A stretch of 41,286 bases of DNA from Sedimenticola sp. (GCA_027008705.1 JALVEB010000038.1:1-41286), one strand, 5' to 3'; positions 13,581-21,131 are shown, numbered from the stretch's first letter. The notes: a model not told the origin generated them from the sequence alone. Numbers and translations: made by a program.

Positions 13581-13744
13581 TCAGATGACTCCTTAAGAGT
13601 GGTTTGTGTTTTGTTCTTGGGCCGCATCCTACAATGAGGGTGGCGTACAGGCCCCTCCAGCCGTCAGGCGAGGCCTGGCGGCATTTTGATAGACCGGCGC
13701 GCAAGCGGTTTTCTTTCCGTTCATGGCTCGGTCGGCGACGAGTA
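13581..13744. other. Upstream region of the bufferin operon
   Basis: On the minus strand the leader of bufA contains CTTAAGGAGTCATCTGA before the ATG, which is a strong ribosome site. I could not identify a clear sigma70 pair. An ECF-type promoter, as reported for bufferin operons in Caulobacter, cannot be excluded by eye. No coding frame in this stretch looks real. Together with the palindromic repeat at 13745-13908 it fills the 388-base gap before the mgtE 3' end. Confidence 0.4.
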
Positions 13745-13908
13745 TATACTCGTCGCTCATGAATTTTCGGATTTTCGAGAGCGTTCCTCGTGCCCGTGGG
13801 CTAGGCGCGGAAACGAGTCATAGCCCATTCTATGGCGAGTTTCCGCAACAACGCCCACGGGTGCGAGGGGCGGTCGCAGTGGCCGAAAATTCATGGGCGA
13901 CGAGTATA
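13745..13908 (+). repeat. MITE/REP-like 164-bp palindromic repeat, copy 1
   Basis: The ends read TATACTCGTCGCTCATGAAT and ATTCATGGGCGACGAGTATA. The two arms stay complementary, with mismatches, right to a centre near CATAGCCCATTCTATG. Internal landmarks shared with the other copies are GTTCCTCG, CCGTGGGC and GGAAACGAGTCAT on the left, and GAGTTTCCGCAAC, GCCCACGGGTG and CAGTGGCCGAAAATTCATGGG on the right. Just outside its left end lies GCGACGAG, giving a second small palindrome GACGAGTATATACTCGTC, perhaps the scar of an abutting copy. It has no gene of its own; short ORFs in it are by-products. Confidence 0.9.
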
Positions 13909-13968
13909 GAATAGATTCCCGGTCGTGTTACAGGTTTTTTCGCCACGGATTGCCTTTTGGGACATCGG

Positions 13969-15330
13969 CTACATCAGAAAAAGCTTGGCAAGGCCGAGAA
14001 AGGCGAAGAAACCGACGATGTCGGTGACCGTGGTCAGGATCACGCCGCCGGCCAGCGCCGGATCGATGCGCAGGTGGTGCAGAATCAACGGCAGCACCGC
14101 GCCGGCGAGCGCGGCGAGCACCAGGTTGACGGTCATCGCGACGCCGATCAGGCCGGCGATATTGACATCTTTCAGCCAGATGCCGGCGATCGTGGCGACC
14201 ACGGCGGCCCAGATCAGGCTGTTGATCGCGCCGACCGCGAGTTCTTTCAGGATCAGCCAGCGCGAGTTGCTGGCGTTGAGCTGGCCGAGCGCGATGCCGC
14301 GGATCGTCAGCGTCAATGTCTGGCTGCCGGCGATGCCGCCCATGCTGGCGACGATCGGCATCAGCACCGCGAGCGCGACGTATTGTTGCAGTACGTCTTC
14401 GAACAGGCTGATGACCCAGGAGGCGAGAAAGGCGGTGCCGAGGTTGACGCCCAGCCATACCGCGCGGCGCTTGGCGCTGTCGAGCACTGGAGCGAACATG
14501 TCTTCTTCCTCGGAGAGACCGGCCTGCCCCATGAATTGGTGTTCGCCTTCCTCGCGCACCAGGTCGAGGACGTCGTCGACGGTGATGCGGCCGAGCAGGC
14601 GGCCTTCGTCGTCGACCACCGGCGCCGAGAGCAGATCGTGCTGCTCGAAGCGTTCGGCGACCTTGCGCGCTTCCCAGTTCGCCGGGATCGGCTTCAGATC
14701 GAGGCTCATGACCTCGGCCACGGTGTCTTCCGGATCGTGCGTGACCAGCGCTGCAAGACTCAGGGCGCCGAGGTATTTGTCATCGCGGTTGACGACGAAC
14801 AGGGTGTCGGTGGATGGCGGCACGCGTTCGGAGAGCAGGCGCAGGTAGCGCAATACCACGTCCAGGGTGACTTCTGGACGCACCGTTACGGTGTCGGTGT
14901 TCATCAGCCCGCCGGCGGTGTCCTCCGGGTAGGAGAGCACGGCCTTCAGGCGATGCAGATGCTGTGAGTCGAGCGAGGCGATGACCTCGCGCGAGAGGCT
15001 CTCGGGGAGGTCTTGCACCAGGTCGGCGAGGTCGTCGATCGGCAGGTCGGTGACCGCGGCGACGATCTGCTGGCCGTCCATGTCCTGAATCAGGTCATCG
15101 CGCACCTCGTCGCTGAGCTCGACAAGGACCTCGCCTTCCTTGTCGGGAGGGATCAGCTCCCACACCAGCTGGCGCTCGGCCAGCGGCAGGGATTCGAGAA
15201 AGTGCGCGATCTCGGAAGGCGTCAGCGCATTGAGCAGGCGCGCGGTCTGCTGCAGGGTGCCGCTGTCGAAGACGCTCTGCAAGGCCTCCAGGCGGGTTTT
15301 TTTCTGGGCTTGGGGCGCGGTTGCAGGCAT
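13969..15330 (-). CDS. mgtE: Magnesium transporter MgtE
   Basis: This 453-residue protein is an MgtE-type Mg2+ channel/transporter of the inner membrane. The N-terminal superhelical domain (LLNALTPSEIAHFLESLP..., LPIDDLADLVQDLP) is followed by two CBS domains (about residues 125-250, including DTVTVRPEVTLDVVLRYLR) that sense Mg2+. The five-helix pore domain contains GSQTLTLTIRGIALGQL and ends TDIVGFFAFLGLAKLFL. The track start at 15366 takes its first 12 residues from a repeat element, so I prefer ATG 15330 (MPATAPQAQKK). It follows ptsI on the same strand, a usual arrangement, but here a short repeat copy lies in between. Confidence 0.95.
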   Translation of the reverse strand: MPATAPQAQKKTRLEALQSVFDSGTLQQTARLLNALTPSEIAHFLESLPLAERQLVWELIPPDKEGEVLVELSDEVRDDLIQDMDGQQIVAAVTDLPIDDLADLVQDLPESLSREVIASLDSQHLHRLKAVLSYPEDTAGGLMNTDTVTVRPEVTLDVVLRYLRLLSERVPPSTDTLFVVNRDDKYLGALSLAALVTHDPEDTVAEVMSLDLKPIPANWEARKVAERFEQHDLLSAPVVDDEGRLLGRITVDDVLDLVREEGEHQFMGQAGLSEEEDMFAPVLDSAKRRAVWLGVNLGTAFLASWVISLFEDVLQQYVALAVLMPIVASMGGIAGSQTLTLTIRGIALGQLNASNSRWLILKELAVGAINSLIWAAVVATIAGIWLKDVNIAGLIGVAMTVNLVLAALAGAVLPLILHHLRIDPALAGGVILTTVTDIVGFFAFLGLAKLFLM

Positions 15331-15351
15331 GGTTTTTCCATCGAGAATGAC

Positions 15352-15429
15352 ATACTTGTCGCCCATGAACTCTCGTTTATCAAGGCGGTTCCTCCGCGGA
15401 GGCCGAAAAATTCATAGGCGACGAGTATA
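15352..15429. repeat. Short copy of the palindromic repeat, copy 2
   Basis: ATACTTGTCGCCCATGAACT at the left and AAAAATTCATAGGCGACGAG at the right match the tips of the 164-bp repeat. The centre is reduced to GGCGGTTCCTCCGCGGAGGCC, giving about 78 bases in all. It therefore looks like an internally deleted copy, still able to fold into a hairpin. It lies between ptsI and mgtE, just 22 bases upstream of the mgtE start. Confidence 0.8.
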
Positions 15430-15483
15430 AATTGATTTTATCAGGACGGAGGCGGGGAAGGAACCGGCGCGGGCGCGCCTGCC

Positions 15484-15507
15484 AGGGCAATCGCACTCGA
15501 ATGCCAT
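15484..15507 (+). repeat. Dispersed AGGGCAATCGC motif, second locus
   Basis: AGGGCAATCGCACTCGAATG followed by CCAT is a near copy of the left arm at 7255-7279, differing at a handful of positions. It lies in the ptsI-mgtE gap next to the short palindromic repeat. No reverse partner comparable to the one at 7366 is seen nearby, so this may be a solo unit. Confidence 0.55.
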
Positions 15508-15534
15508 ATAGGCGGAATCGCTATAAGTCTTCCC

Positions 15535-17274
15535 CTACCCGCACGAGCCATCGAGGTCGTCGAGCACGCCGCGGATGATATCGGCATCGTTGCTCGCGCA
15601 GGCCACGCGCAAGGCGCGGTCGAGCTGTTCGGTATCGGCGTCGAGCACCCGTTGCTTGACCGGCAGCAGGGCCGATGGCTGCATGCTGAAGCGTGTCAGG
15701 CCAAGCCCCAGCAACAGGCGGGTGTATTGGGTCTCGCCGGCCATCTCGCCGCACATCGAGACCGGGGTGCCGGTTTCCGCGCCGGCGCGAAGGATGTTGC
15801 GGATCAGCTGTAACAGCGCTGGATGAGTGGGGTCGTAGAGGTAGGTGACTTCTTCATCCATGCGATCGATCGCGAGGGTGTATTGGATCAGGTCGTTGGT
15901 GCCGATCGACAGGAAATCCAGCTCGCGCGCGAGCGGCTCGCAGATCAGTGCGGCGGCGGGTACCTCGATCATGCCGCCGAGCGGGACTTCGGGGTCGAAG
16001 GCCAGGCCGTCGCGGCGTAGCTGGCGCTGGGTCGAGGCGATCAGCGCGCGCACCTGGCGCACCTCGTCGACCGAGGACAGCATCGGCAACATGATGCGCA
16101 ACGGCCCGAGCGCCGAGGCGCGCAACAAGGCGCGCAGTTGCGGCAGGAACAGCTCGGGTTCGGTCAGGCACAGGCGGATCGCGCGCAGCCCGAGCGCTGG
16201 GTTGCGACAGCCCTGACTGGGCAGGTTCTCGCACCATTTGTCGGCGCCCAGATCGAGCGTTCGGAACACCACCGGCTTGCCATCCAGCTGCTCGAGCACC
16301 CGTTGGTAGACCGCAAAGTGCTCTTCCTCATCCGGGGGGGTGTCGCGGTTCATGTAGAGCCATTCGGTGCGGTACAGGCCGATACCGTCGGCGCCGCTGC
16401 GATGCACCAGCTCGACATCCTCGGGCAGCTCGATATTGGCCATCAGCTCGATCTCGACGCCGTCGCGGGTGATCGCCGGCAGTGTCAACAGGGCGTGCAG
16501 CGCGGCGTCCTCGCCGCGTTCCTCGCGCAGGCGGCGGTGGTACCAGGCGAGAATTCCAGGGTCGGCCTCGGCAAGCACCGTGCCGTTGTCGGCATCGACG
16601 ATCAGCAGTTCCCGGTCGCGCAGCAGGCTGGCGACATGACGCGCGCCGACCACCGCCGGGATGCCGAGGCTGTTGGCGAGGATCGCGGTGTGCGACATCG
16701 GCCCGCCGAGTTCGGTCACCAGCCCGGCGATGCGATGACGTTTCAGCACGAAGATGTCGGCCGGAGAGATATCGTGGGCCACCACGATGCCGCCGTCGAG
16801 CGCATCGTTGTCGTCGAGATCGCGCCGCTGCCCGGTGAGCAGCTTCAGCACTTGGTTGACGAGATGGTTGATATCGTCGCGCCGGGTGCGCAGATAGGGA
16901 TCCTCGACCGCGTCGAAGACCTTCAGCAGGGCCTCGCGACGGAGCTGCAAGGCCCACTCGGCGGCGCAGCCCTCCTCGCGGATCAGGCTTTCGACCACGC
17001 TGCTGAGCGCATCGTCCTGAAGGATCAATAGATGGGTATCGATGAAGGCGACGATGTCGCTCGGCGTGTCTTCCGGGATCTGCTCCCGGATCGCGCGCAG
17101 CTCGCCGCGCGCATCGCGCATCGCGGCGCGGAAGCGTTCCAGCTCGCTGTCGGTTTCGCTGGCGGTGACCCAGCGCGGGGTGATGACGATCTCGCCGCCG
17201 GGCAGCAGCCAGGCCGGGCCGATGGCGACGTGTCTTCGGCTGCCGACGCCGGTGCCCAGGCAGGCGAAGGTCAT
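15535..17274 (-). CDS. ptsI: Phosphoenolpyruvate-protein phosphotransferase (PTS enzyme I)
   Basis: Enzyme I takes phosphate from phosphoenolpyruvate and passes it to HPr. The 579-residue protein has no N-terminal GAF domain, so it is EI and not the PtsP/EINtr type. The phosphohistidine domain contains ELGGPMSHTAILANSLGIPAVVGA with the active His. The PEP-binding barrel shows GLYRTEWLYMNRD, RTLDLGADK, GGMIEVPAAALI, DFLSIGTNDLIQYTLAIDR and the catalytic Cys in MCGEMAGE. The start codon overlaps the HPr stop by 4 bases. The track start at 17661 reads through the HPr gene in another frame and is wrong. Confidence 0.95.
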   Translation of the reverse strand: MTFACLGTGVGSRRHVAIGPAWLLPGGEIVITPRWVTASETDSELERFRAAMRDARGELRAIREQIPEDTPSDIVAFIDTHLLILQDDALSSVVESLIREEGCAAEWALQLRREALLKVFDAVEDPYLRTRRDDINHLVNQVLKLLTGQRRDLDDNDALDGGIVVAHDISPADIFVLKRHRIAGLVTELGGPMSHTAILANSLGIPAVVGARHVASLLRDRELLIVDADNGTVLAEADPGILAWYHRRLREERGEDAALHALLTLPAITRDGVEIELMANIELPEDVELVHRSGADGIGLYRTEWLYMNRDTPPDEEEHFAVYQRVLEQLDGKPVVFRTLDLGADKWCENLPSQGCRNPALGLRAIRLCLTEPELFLPQLRALLRASALGPLRIMLPMLSSVDEVRQVRALIASTQRQLRRDGLAFDPEVPLGGMIEVPAAALICEPLARELDFLSIGTNDLIQYTLAIDRMDEEVTYLYDPTHPALLQLIRNILRAGAETGTPVSMCGEMAGETQYTRLLLGLGLTRFSMQPSALLPVKQRVLDADTEQLDRALRVACASNDADIIRGVLDDLDGSCG

Positions 17275-17540
17275 TGCGCTTCTCCAAAGCGCGCTTCGAC
17301 CAGCTCCTCCAGCGCGGCCAACGCGGCCTCGGCGTCTTCCCCCTCGGCCTCGATTGTGATCTCGCTGCCTTGGCTCGCGGCCAGCAGCATCACTCCCATG
17401 ATGCTTTTGCCGTCGACCTGCTGGCCGTTTCTGGCGATGCGGATCGTCGCGCTGAAATGGCTGGCGCAGGTGACGAATTTGGCTGCGGCGCGCGCGTGCA
17501 GGCCGAGTTTGTTGATGATGGTCAGTTTCTTGCTGGGCAT
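17271..17540 (-). CDS. ptsH: PTS phosphocarrier protein HPr
   Basis: The 89-residue HPr has the active His15 in NKLGLHARAAAKF and a Ser46 site in GKSIMGVMLLAAS, which can be a regulatory phosphorylation site where an HPr kinase exists. No hprK is in this window. It sits between the mannose-type EIIA gene and ptsI and overlaps the latter, so the three proteins probably form one phosphorelay. No sugar-specific EIIB/EIIC genes are present, pointing to a regulatory PTS. Confidence 0.95.
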   Translation of the reverse strand: MPSKKLTIINKLGLHARAAAKFVTCASHFSATIRIARNGQQVDGKSIMGVMLLAASQGSEITIEAEGEDAEAALAALEELVEARFGEAQ

Positions 17541-17587
17541 GGGAGCACTCTATACAAAACCAAGGAGCAACCCAAGCGGAGTCGGGC

Positions 17588-17986
17588 TCATTGCCCGTCG
17601 GGCTGGTATTCCATGACGCCGCGGCAGCCTCCAGCGAGCGCTTTGTCGACCAGCGCGTCAAGATCGAGTCGGGCGTAGTTGAAGATCTTGATCAGCATCG
17701 GCAGGTTGACGCCGGCAATGACGCGGACTTGCCCGGGATGGTACAACGAGCAGGCGATATTCGACGGCGTCGAGCCGAACAGGTCGGTCAGCACCAAAGC
17801 GCCGCTGCCCTGGTCGATCTGGCGCAGCACGCCTCGCGCCTGATCGCTGATTTGCTGCGGCTCGCTGTAGGGCGCCACCGACAGGCATTCGGTGTTCAAC
17901 GGGCAGATGCCAAGGATCGAGGTCGCGCTTTCGAGCAGCGCGCTTCCGATCTGACCGTGGGTGATCAGCAACAGTCCGACGCTCAT
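17588..17986 (-). CDS. PTS mannose-family EIIA-like protein
   Basis: The 132-residue protein starts MSVGLLLITHGQIGSALL with the EIIA-Man phosphohistidine at His10. It continues with LVLTDLFGSTPSNIAC and VIAGVNLPMLIKIFNYA, both family hallmarks. It likely accepts phosphate from HPr and reports carbon or nitrogen status; no cognate transporter is encoded here. The start ATG overlaps the rapZ stop (ATGA), so I reject the longer track start at 18136, which lies inside rapZ. Confidence 0.92.
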   Translation of the reverse strand: MSVGLLLITHGQIGSALLESATSILGICPLNTECLSVAPYSEPQQISDQARGVLRQIDQGSGALVLTDLFGSTPSNIACSLYHPGQVRVIAGVNLPMLIKIFNYARLDLDALVDKALAGGCRGVMEYQPDGQ

Positions 17987-18843
17987 GATCCCAGCTCGCG
18001 GTGGAAGATGGAGATGTCCTTCGCGACCGGCTTCAGCGCGTCGGCGAGACGTTCCGCGACGTACACCGAGCGGTGCTGGCCGCCGGTGCAGCCGATCGCG
18101 ATCGTCAGATAGCTTACGCCTTCCCGCTGAAAGCACGGGATATAGGTACGCAGGTAATCACCGAGGTGTTCGAGCAGGCGTGATGCCTGGCCGGTGGCGT
18201 CGAGGTAGTCGATCACCGCCTGGTCCTTGCCGCTCAGCGCGCGCAGTTCGCTCACCCAATACGGGTTCGGCAGGCAGCGCACGTCGAACACGAAATCGGC
18301 ATCCTGGGGGATGCCGTACTTGAACCCGAACGATTGCAAAAAAACCGAGATCCCCGCCTGGTGCGGCATCAGCAGTTTATTGCGGATCATCGCGCGCAGC
18401 TGATGCAGATTGCTGCGGCTGGTGTCGATGACGAGATCGGCGATCGCGCGGATCGGGCCGAGGATCTCGCGTTCCCGCGCGATGGTCTGGGCCAGGTTGG
18501 CGCGCTCATTGGTCAAAGGATGGGGGCGGCGGGTCTCGTTGAAGCGGCGGATCAGGACCTCGTCGCTGGCGTCGAGAAATAGCACCTTGCAATCGATGCC
18601 GCGATTGCGGATGCCGAGCACGATGGCCGGGATCTGACGCAGACTCTCCGGCTGGATGCGCGCATCCAGCCCGGTTGCGCTCCATTCGTACAATGGGTTG
18701 GGATCCTCGACCAGCTGATCGGTAAAACGCTCCAGCAGGAAGACCGGCAGATTATCGATGCTGTAGTAGCCGGCATCGCTGAGCGAAGCCAGGGCAATGG
18801 ACTTTCCCGAGCCGGACAGGCCGGTGACGATGACGAGGCGCAT
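17983..18843 (-). CDS. rapZ: RNase adapter protein RapZ (nucleotide-binding)
   Basis: The 286-residue protein begins MRLVIVTGLSGSGKSIALASLSDAGYYSIDNLPVFLL, containing the Walker A GLSGSGKS and the family-specific DNLP stretch. The C-terminal domain has SFGFKYGIPQDADFVFDVRCLPNPYW and IGCTGGQHRSVYVAERLA. In E. coli RapZ senses glucosamine-6-phosphate and guides RNase E to the sRNA GlmZ, thereby controlling glmS. Here glmS lies elsewhere in the same window, and I see no GlmY/GlmZ-like gene. It leads the PTS gene run. Confidence 0.95.
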   Translation of the reverse strand: MRLVIVTGLSGSGKSIALASLSDAGYYSIDNLPVFLLERFTDQLVEDPNPLYEWSATGLDARIQPESLRQIPAIVLGIRNRGIDCKVLFLDASDEVLIRRFNETRRPHPLTNERANLAQTIAREREILGPIRAIADLVIDTSRSNLHQLRAMIRNKLLMPHQAGISVFLQSFGFKYGIPQDADFVFDVRCLPNPYWVSELRALSGKDQAVIDYLDATGQASRLLEHLGDYLRTYIPCFQREGVSYLTIAIGCTGGQHRSVYVAERLADALKPVAKDISIFHRELGS

Positions 18844-19148
18844 GGGCGGCGGTTGAACGCAGTGTCAGTGGGCTGAGCTTTCAGTCTGGACCACAAGGCC
18901 GACCGGATCAACCAGCGACCGGCCAGTTTCAGTGGAATCGCGAACGCAACTCGCGCAGCACGGCAATAGCCAACAGGCCGATGCCGATCAACAACAGGGA
19001 CGCGGGTTCTGATAAGCTCATCGGTCCGGCCTTTTGCGCGGGAGGCGTCGGTGATGAATCGAGCAAGAGTCACGCCATCTTTAACGAATGGAGCAGAATC
19101 AATGGTTTGCATTTCTCTCGCGCAGGTCTTCGATCGGGAGTGTAAGAA
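18844..19148. other. Divergent intergenic region with PEP-CTERM-like short frame
   Basis: The 305 bases between rapZ (minus) and the secreted-protein gene (plus) must hold both promoters, but I cannot assign a convincing hexamer pair. On the minus strand it contains the short PEP-CTERM-like frame listed separately. A longer minus-strand ORF through it (18552-19112) runs into rapZ out of frame and looks spurious. Confidence 0.4.
18929..19069 (-). CDS. Short ORF or gene remnant consisting of a PEP-CTERM-like sorting signal
   Basis: Not in the supplied ORF track. The minus-strand frame between an in-frame TGA (19070-19072) and a TGA stop at 18929-18931 encodes 46 residues. A Pro/Ser-rich linker SSPTPPAQKAGP is followed by SLSEPASLLLIGIGLLAIAV and a basic tail LRELRSRFH. 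This is the layout of a PEP-CTERM exosortase signal: Pro-Glu-Pro-like motif (here SEPAS), hydrophobic helix, then arginines. ATG 19019-19021 would give a 30-residue peptide; longer versions need a TTG or CTG start. It could be the tail of a decayed gene, a true microprotein, or chance. No exosortase is seen in the window. Confidence 0.33.
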   Translation of the reverse strand, partial: LLLDSSPTPPAQKAGPMSLSEPASLLLIGIGLLAIAVLRELRSRFH

Positions 19149-19721
19149 ATGTTGACAAGGCTGCGCGGCTGTCTGCCGGTCTTGGTGCTGGCTCTGTCAG
19201 GAGCCCGGGCGGCCTCGCTCACGCGCCTCGACAATCCCGAAACCGGGCTCAGCCGCTGGCGCCTGGACCTGCCGGTACTGCATCTCGAACTGGCGCAGCG
19301 TCTGCCGGACCAGGTGCGTGGCTTCTTCCTCGCGCGGGGCTTTCCGTCCGCGCTGGCCGATGCCTTCGCGCGCGCTTGCGTGTTTCAGGTGATTGCGCGC
19401 AATGTCGGCGAGCGCGCGCCGCTGGTAATCGACCTTGCGGCGTGGCGGGTGCGCCGAGAGGGAGAGGCGCGACCGCTGCCCGACAAGCAGACCTGGCTGA
19501 ACTCGTGGCGCGCGGCGGGGTTGGCGCCGGCCGCCGCGCTGGCGTTTCGCTGGGCCACCTTCCCCGAGCGTCAGCGCTTTGCGCCGGGCGACTACAATTG
19601 GGGCATGCTCGGTTTCGGACCGGCGCCCGGAGAATCCTTCGATTTGCAACTGGTCTGGCGCGAGGGCGATGAGCCCAAGAGTCGATGGATTCGCAACCTG
19701 CAATGCGCGGAGGACAAATGA
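19149..19721 (+). CDS. Secreted protein of unknown function, coupled to tlpA-like gene
   Basis: I do not recognise the family. The 190-residue product has a Sec-type signal (LTRLRGCLPVLVLALSGARA, cleavage likely near residue 22). The mature part is rich in Arg, Ala and Trp with one Cys in ARACVFQVIARN, one in LQCAEDK, and a GDYNWGMLGFGPAPGESFDLQLVWREG segment that looks like beta strands. Ribosome site GGGAG precedes ATG 19149. Its stop overlaps the start of a periplasmic thioredoxin-like gene, suggesting the two act together in the periplasm, perhaps in redox or thiol handling; that is inference. Confidence 0.8.
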   Translation: MLTRLRGCLPVLVLALSGARAASLTRLDNPETGLSRWRLDLPVLHLELAQRLPDQVRGFFLARGFPSALADAFARACVFQVIARNVGERAPLVIDLAAWRVRREGEARPLPDKQTWLNSWRAAGLAPAAALAFRWATFPERQRFAPGDYNWGMLGFGPAPGESFDLQLVWREGDEPKSRWIRNLQCAEDK

Positions 19722-20239
19722 GACCCATCACCCACCTGATCCTGCTGTTCTGGCTGCTGAGCAGCGCGGCATCGTCGCTCGCGGGCGGCCACCAGACCCT
19801 GACCCCGGTCGACCCGCCGTTGCCGGCGCCGCCCACGCGGTTGACCGATCTCGACGGAAACCCACACAGCCTCGCCGAGCTTCGCGGCAAGCCCGTGATC
19901 GTCAACTTCTGGGCCACCTGGTGTCCACCCTGCCGCGCCGAGATGCCGGCGATGAACCGCGCCTGGGCGCGCATCGGGAAAGAAGGCATCGCGCTGGTTG
20001 CGATCGATGTCGGCGAGGACGAGGACACCGTTTTCGCCTTCACCGGCGAGGTGCCGGTCGATTTCCCGATCTGGCTCGATCGCGACGGCGGGAAGGTCGC
20101 CGCCTGGCCGGTGCGCGGCCTGCCGACCACCTTCGTGCTCGATCCGCAAGGCCGCATCGTCTACCGCGCGATCGGCGGGCGCGACTGGAACGACGACGCG
20201 CTGCTCGACAAGATCCGCGCATTGAGAAAACAGCCATGA
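19718..20239 (+). CDS. TlpA-like periplasmic thiol-disulfide oxidoreductase
   Basis: The 173-residue protein has an N-terminal signal or anchor (PITHLILLFWLLSSAASSLA) and a thioredoxin fold of the AhpC/TSA-Redoxin type. The active site is NFWATWCPPCRAEMP, and the cis-proline loop is GLPTTFVLDPQGRIVYRAIGG. Such proteins reduce disulfides or apo-cytochrome thiols in the periplasm (TlpA, ResA, CcmG group). Start ATG 19718 follows GCGGAGGA and overlaps the preceding stop by 4 bases; the track start at 19685 is upstream of that site. Its stop overlaps the next start. Confidence 0.93.
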   Translation: MRPITHLILLFWLLSSAASSLAGGHQTLTPVDPPLPAPPTRLTDLDGNPHSLAELRGKPVIVNFWATWCPPCRAEMPAMNRAWARIGKEGIALVAIDVGEDEDTVFAFTGEVPVDFPIWLDRDGGKVAAWPVRGLPTTFVLDPQGRIVYRAIGGRDWNDDALLDKIRALRKQP

Positions 20240-20640
20240 AGCCCGCCGACCACCATGTCGCGGTATTGGGCGCCAGCCCCAAGCCGGCGCGTTACGCCAA
20301 TCAGGCGGTGCGCTTGTTGAAGGCGCAGGGCTACCCGGTTACGCCGCTGCACCCACGCTTCGAACGGATCGAAGATTTGCCGGTCACGCACGCGCTGGCC
20401 GACATCGAGCGGCCGGTGGATACCCTGACGCTATATGTAGGCCCGGCCGGACTCGAACCCTTGCAGGACGACATCGTCGCGTTGCGCCCCGGGCGCGTGA
20501 TCTTCAACCCCGGCAGCGAGAGCCGCGCGTTGCAACAGCGGCTCGACGCCGCCGGCATCCCGTGGCAGCAGGCTTGTACCCTGGTACTGCTGAAGACCGG
20601 CGTCTTCCTCGCCGACATCCCGCCTCCCGATGCCGGATGA
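20236..20640 (+). CDS. CoA-binding domain protein (YccU-like)
   Basis: The 134-residue protein is a single Rossmann-type CoA_binding_2 domain: VAVLGASPKPARYANQAVRLLKAQGYPVTPLHP at the N-terminus, then VDTLTLYVGP and the NPGSES loop, ending with the second-half pattern QQACTLVLL. E. coli YccU is similar; its precise role is unknown. The start is ATG 20236, overlapping the TlpA-like stop. The track start at 19579 belongs to a shadow that opens in the upstream gene. It overlaps greB by 4 bases. Confidence 0.88.
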   Translation: MKPADHHVAVLGASPKPARYANQAVRLLKAQGYPVTPLHPRFERIEDLPVTHALADIERPVDTLTLYVGPAGLEPLQDDIVALRPGRVIFNPGSESRALQQRLDAAGIPWQQACTLVLLKTGVFLADIPPPDAG

Positions 20641-21131
20641 GCCGCTATCGACCGCCACCGGCGCGCAAATCGCCATACATCACCGCCGTCGGATTCGCCG
20701 TGTTACAAGGCGAATCGCGCTCCCTGTGGAAGCGCCGGCGCGAGGTGGTCGCCGCGCTCTCCGCCGCCGCGGCCGAGGGCGATCGCTCTGAGAACGCCGA
20801 ATACATCTATCGCAAACAACAGCTCCGCGGGCTGGACCGGCGCATCCGCTACCTGGAAAAACGCCTGGGCGAGCTGAACGTGGTCGAGCATCCTCCCGAG
20901 GATCGCGAGCGCGTCTACTTTGGTGCCTGGGTTACGCTGGAAGACGAGAACGGCCAGGAGCAGCGTCTGCGCATCGTCGGGGCTGACGAATTCGATCCGG
21001 AGCGCAACTGGATCAGCATCGATGCCCCCCTCGCGCGCGCCCTGCTGAAACGCGCCCGCGACGACGAGGTAGAGGTACGCACGCCGGTCGGTCCGCGACG
21101 CTACTGGATCGTCACGATCGACTATGAGTAG
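20637..21131 (+). CDS. greB: Transcription elongation factor GreB
   Basis: GreB inserts its coiled coil into the RNA polymerase secondary channel and stimulates cleavage of backtracked RNA. The 164-residue product has the GreB N-terminus (YRPPPARKSPYITAVGF), the coiled-coil with the acidic tip GDRSENAEYIYRKQQLRGLDRRIRYLEKRL, and the C-terminal FKBP-like domain (VYFGAWVTLEDENGQ, VRTPVGPRRYWIVTIDYE). ATG 20637 overlaps the previous stop (ATGA). The track start at 20562 is too early. Confidence 0.96.
   Translation: MSRYRPPPARKSPYITAVGFAVLQGESRSLWKRRREVVAALSAAAAEGDRSENAEYIYRKQQLRGLDRRIRYLEKRLGELNVVEHPPEDRERVYFGAWVTLEDENGQEQRLRIVGADEFDPERNWISIDAPLARALLKRARDDEVEVRTPVGPRRYWIVTIDYE

Noticed and set aside
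12291-13637. 448-residue plus-strand ORF opposite bufA/bufB
   Set aside because: It is antisense to three well-supported family genes; composition (runs of Gly/Ala/Val/Asp/Arg) is that of a GC-rich shadow frame and no domain is visible.
18552-19112. 186-residue minus-strand ORF upstream of rapZ
   Set aside because: It continues inside rapZ in a different frame and shows no domain; the better frame there is the short PEP-CTERM-like one.
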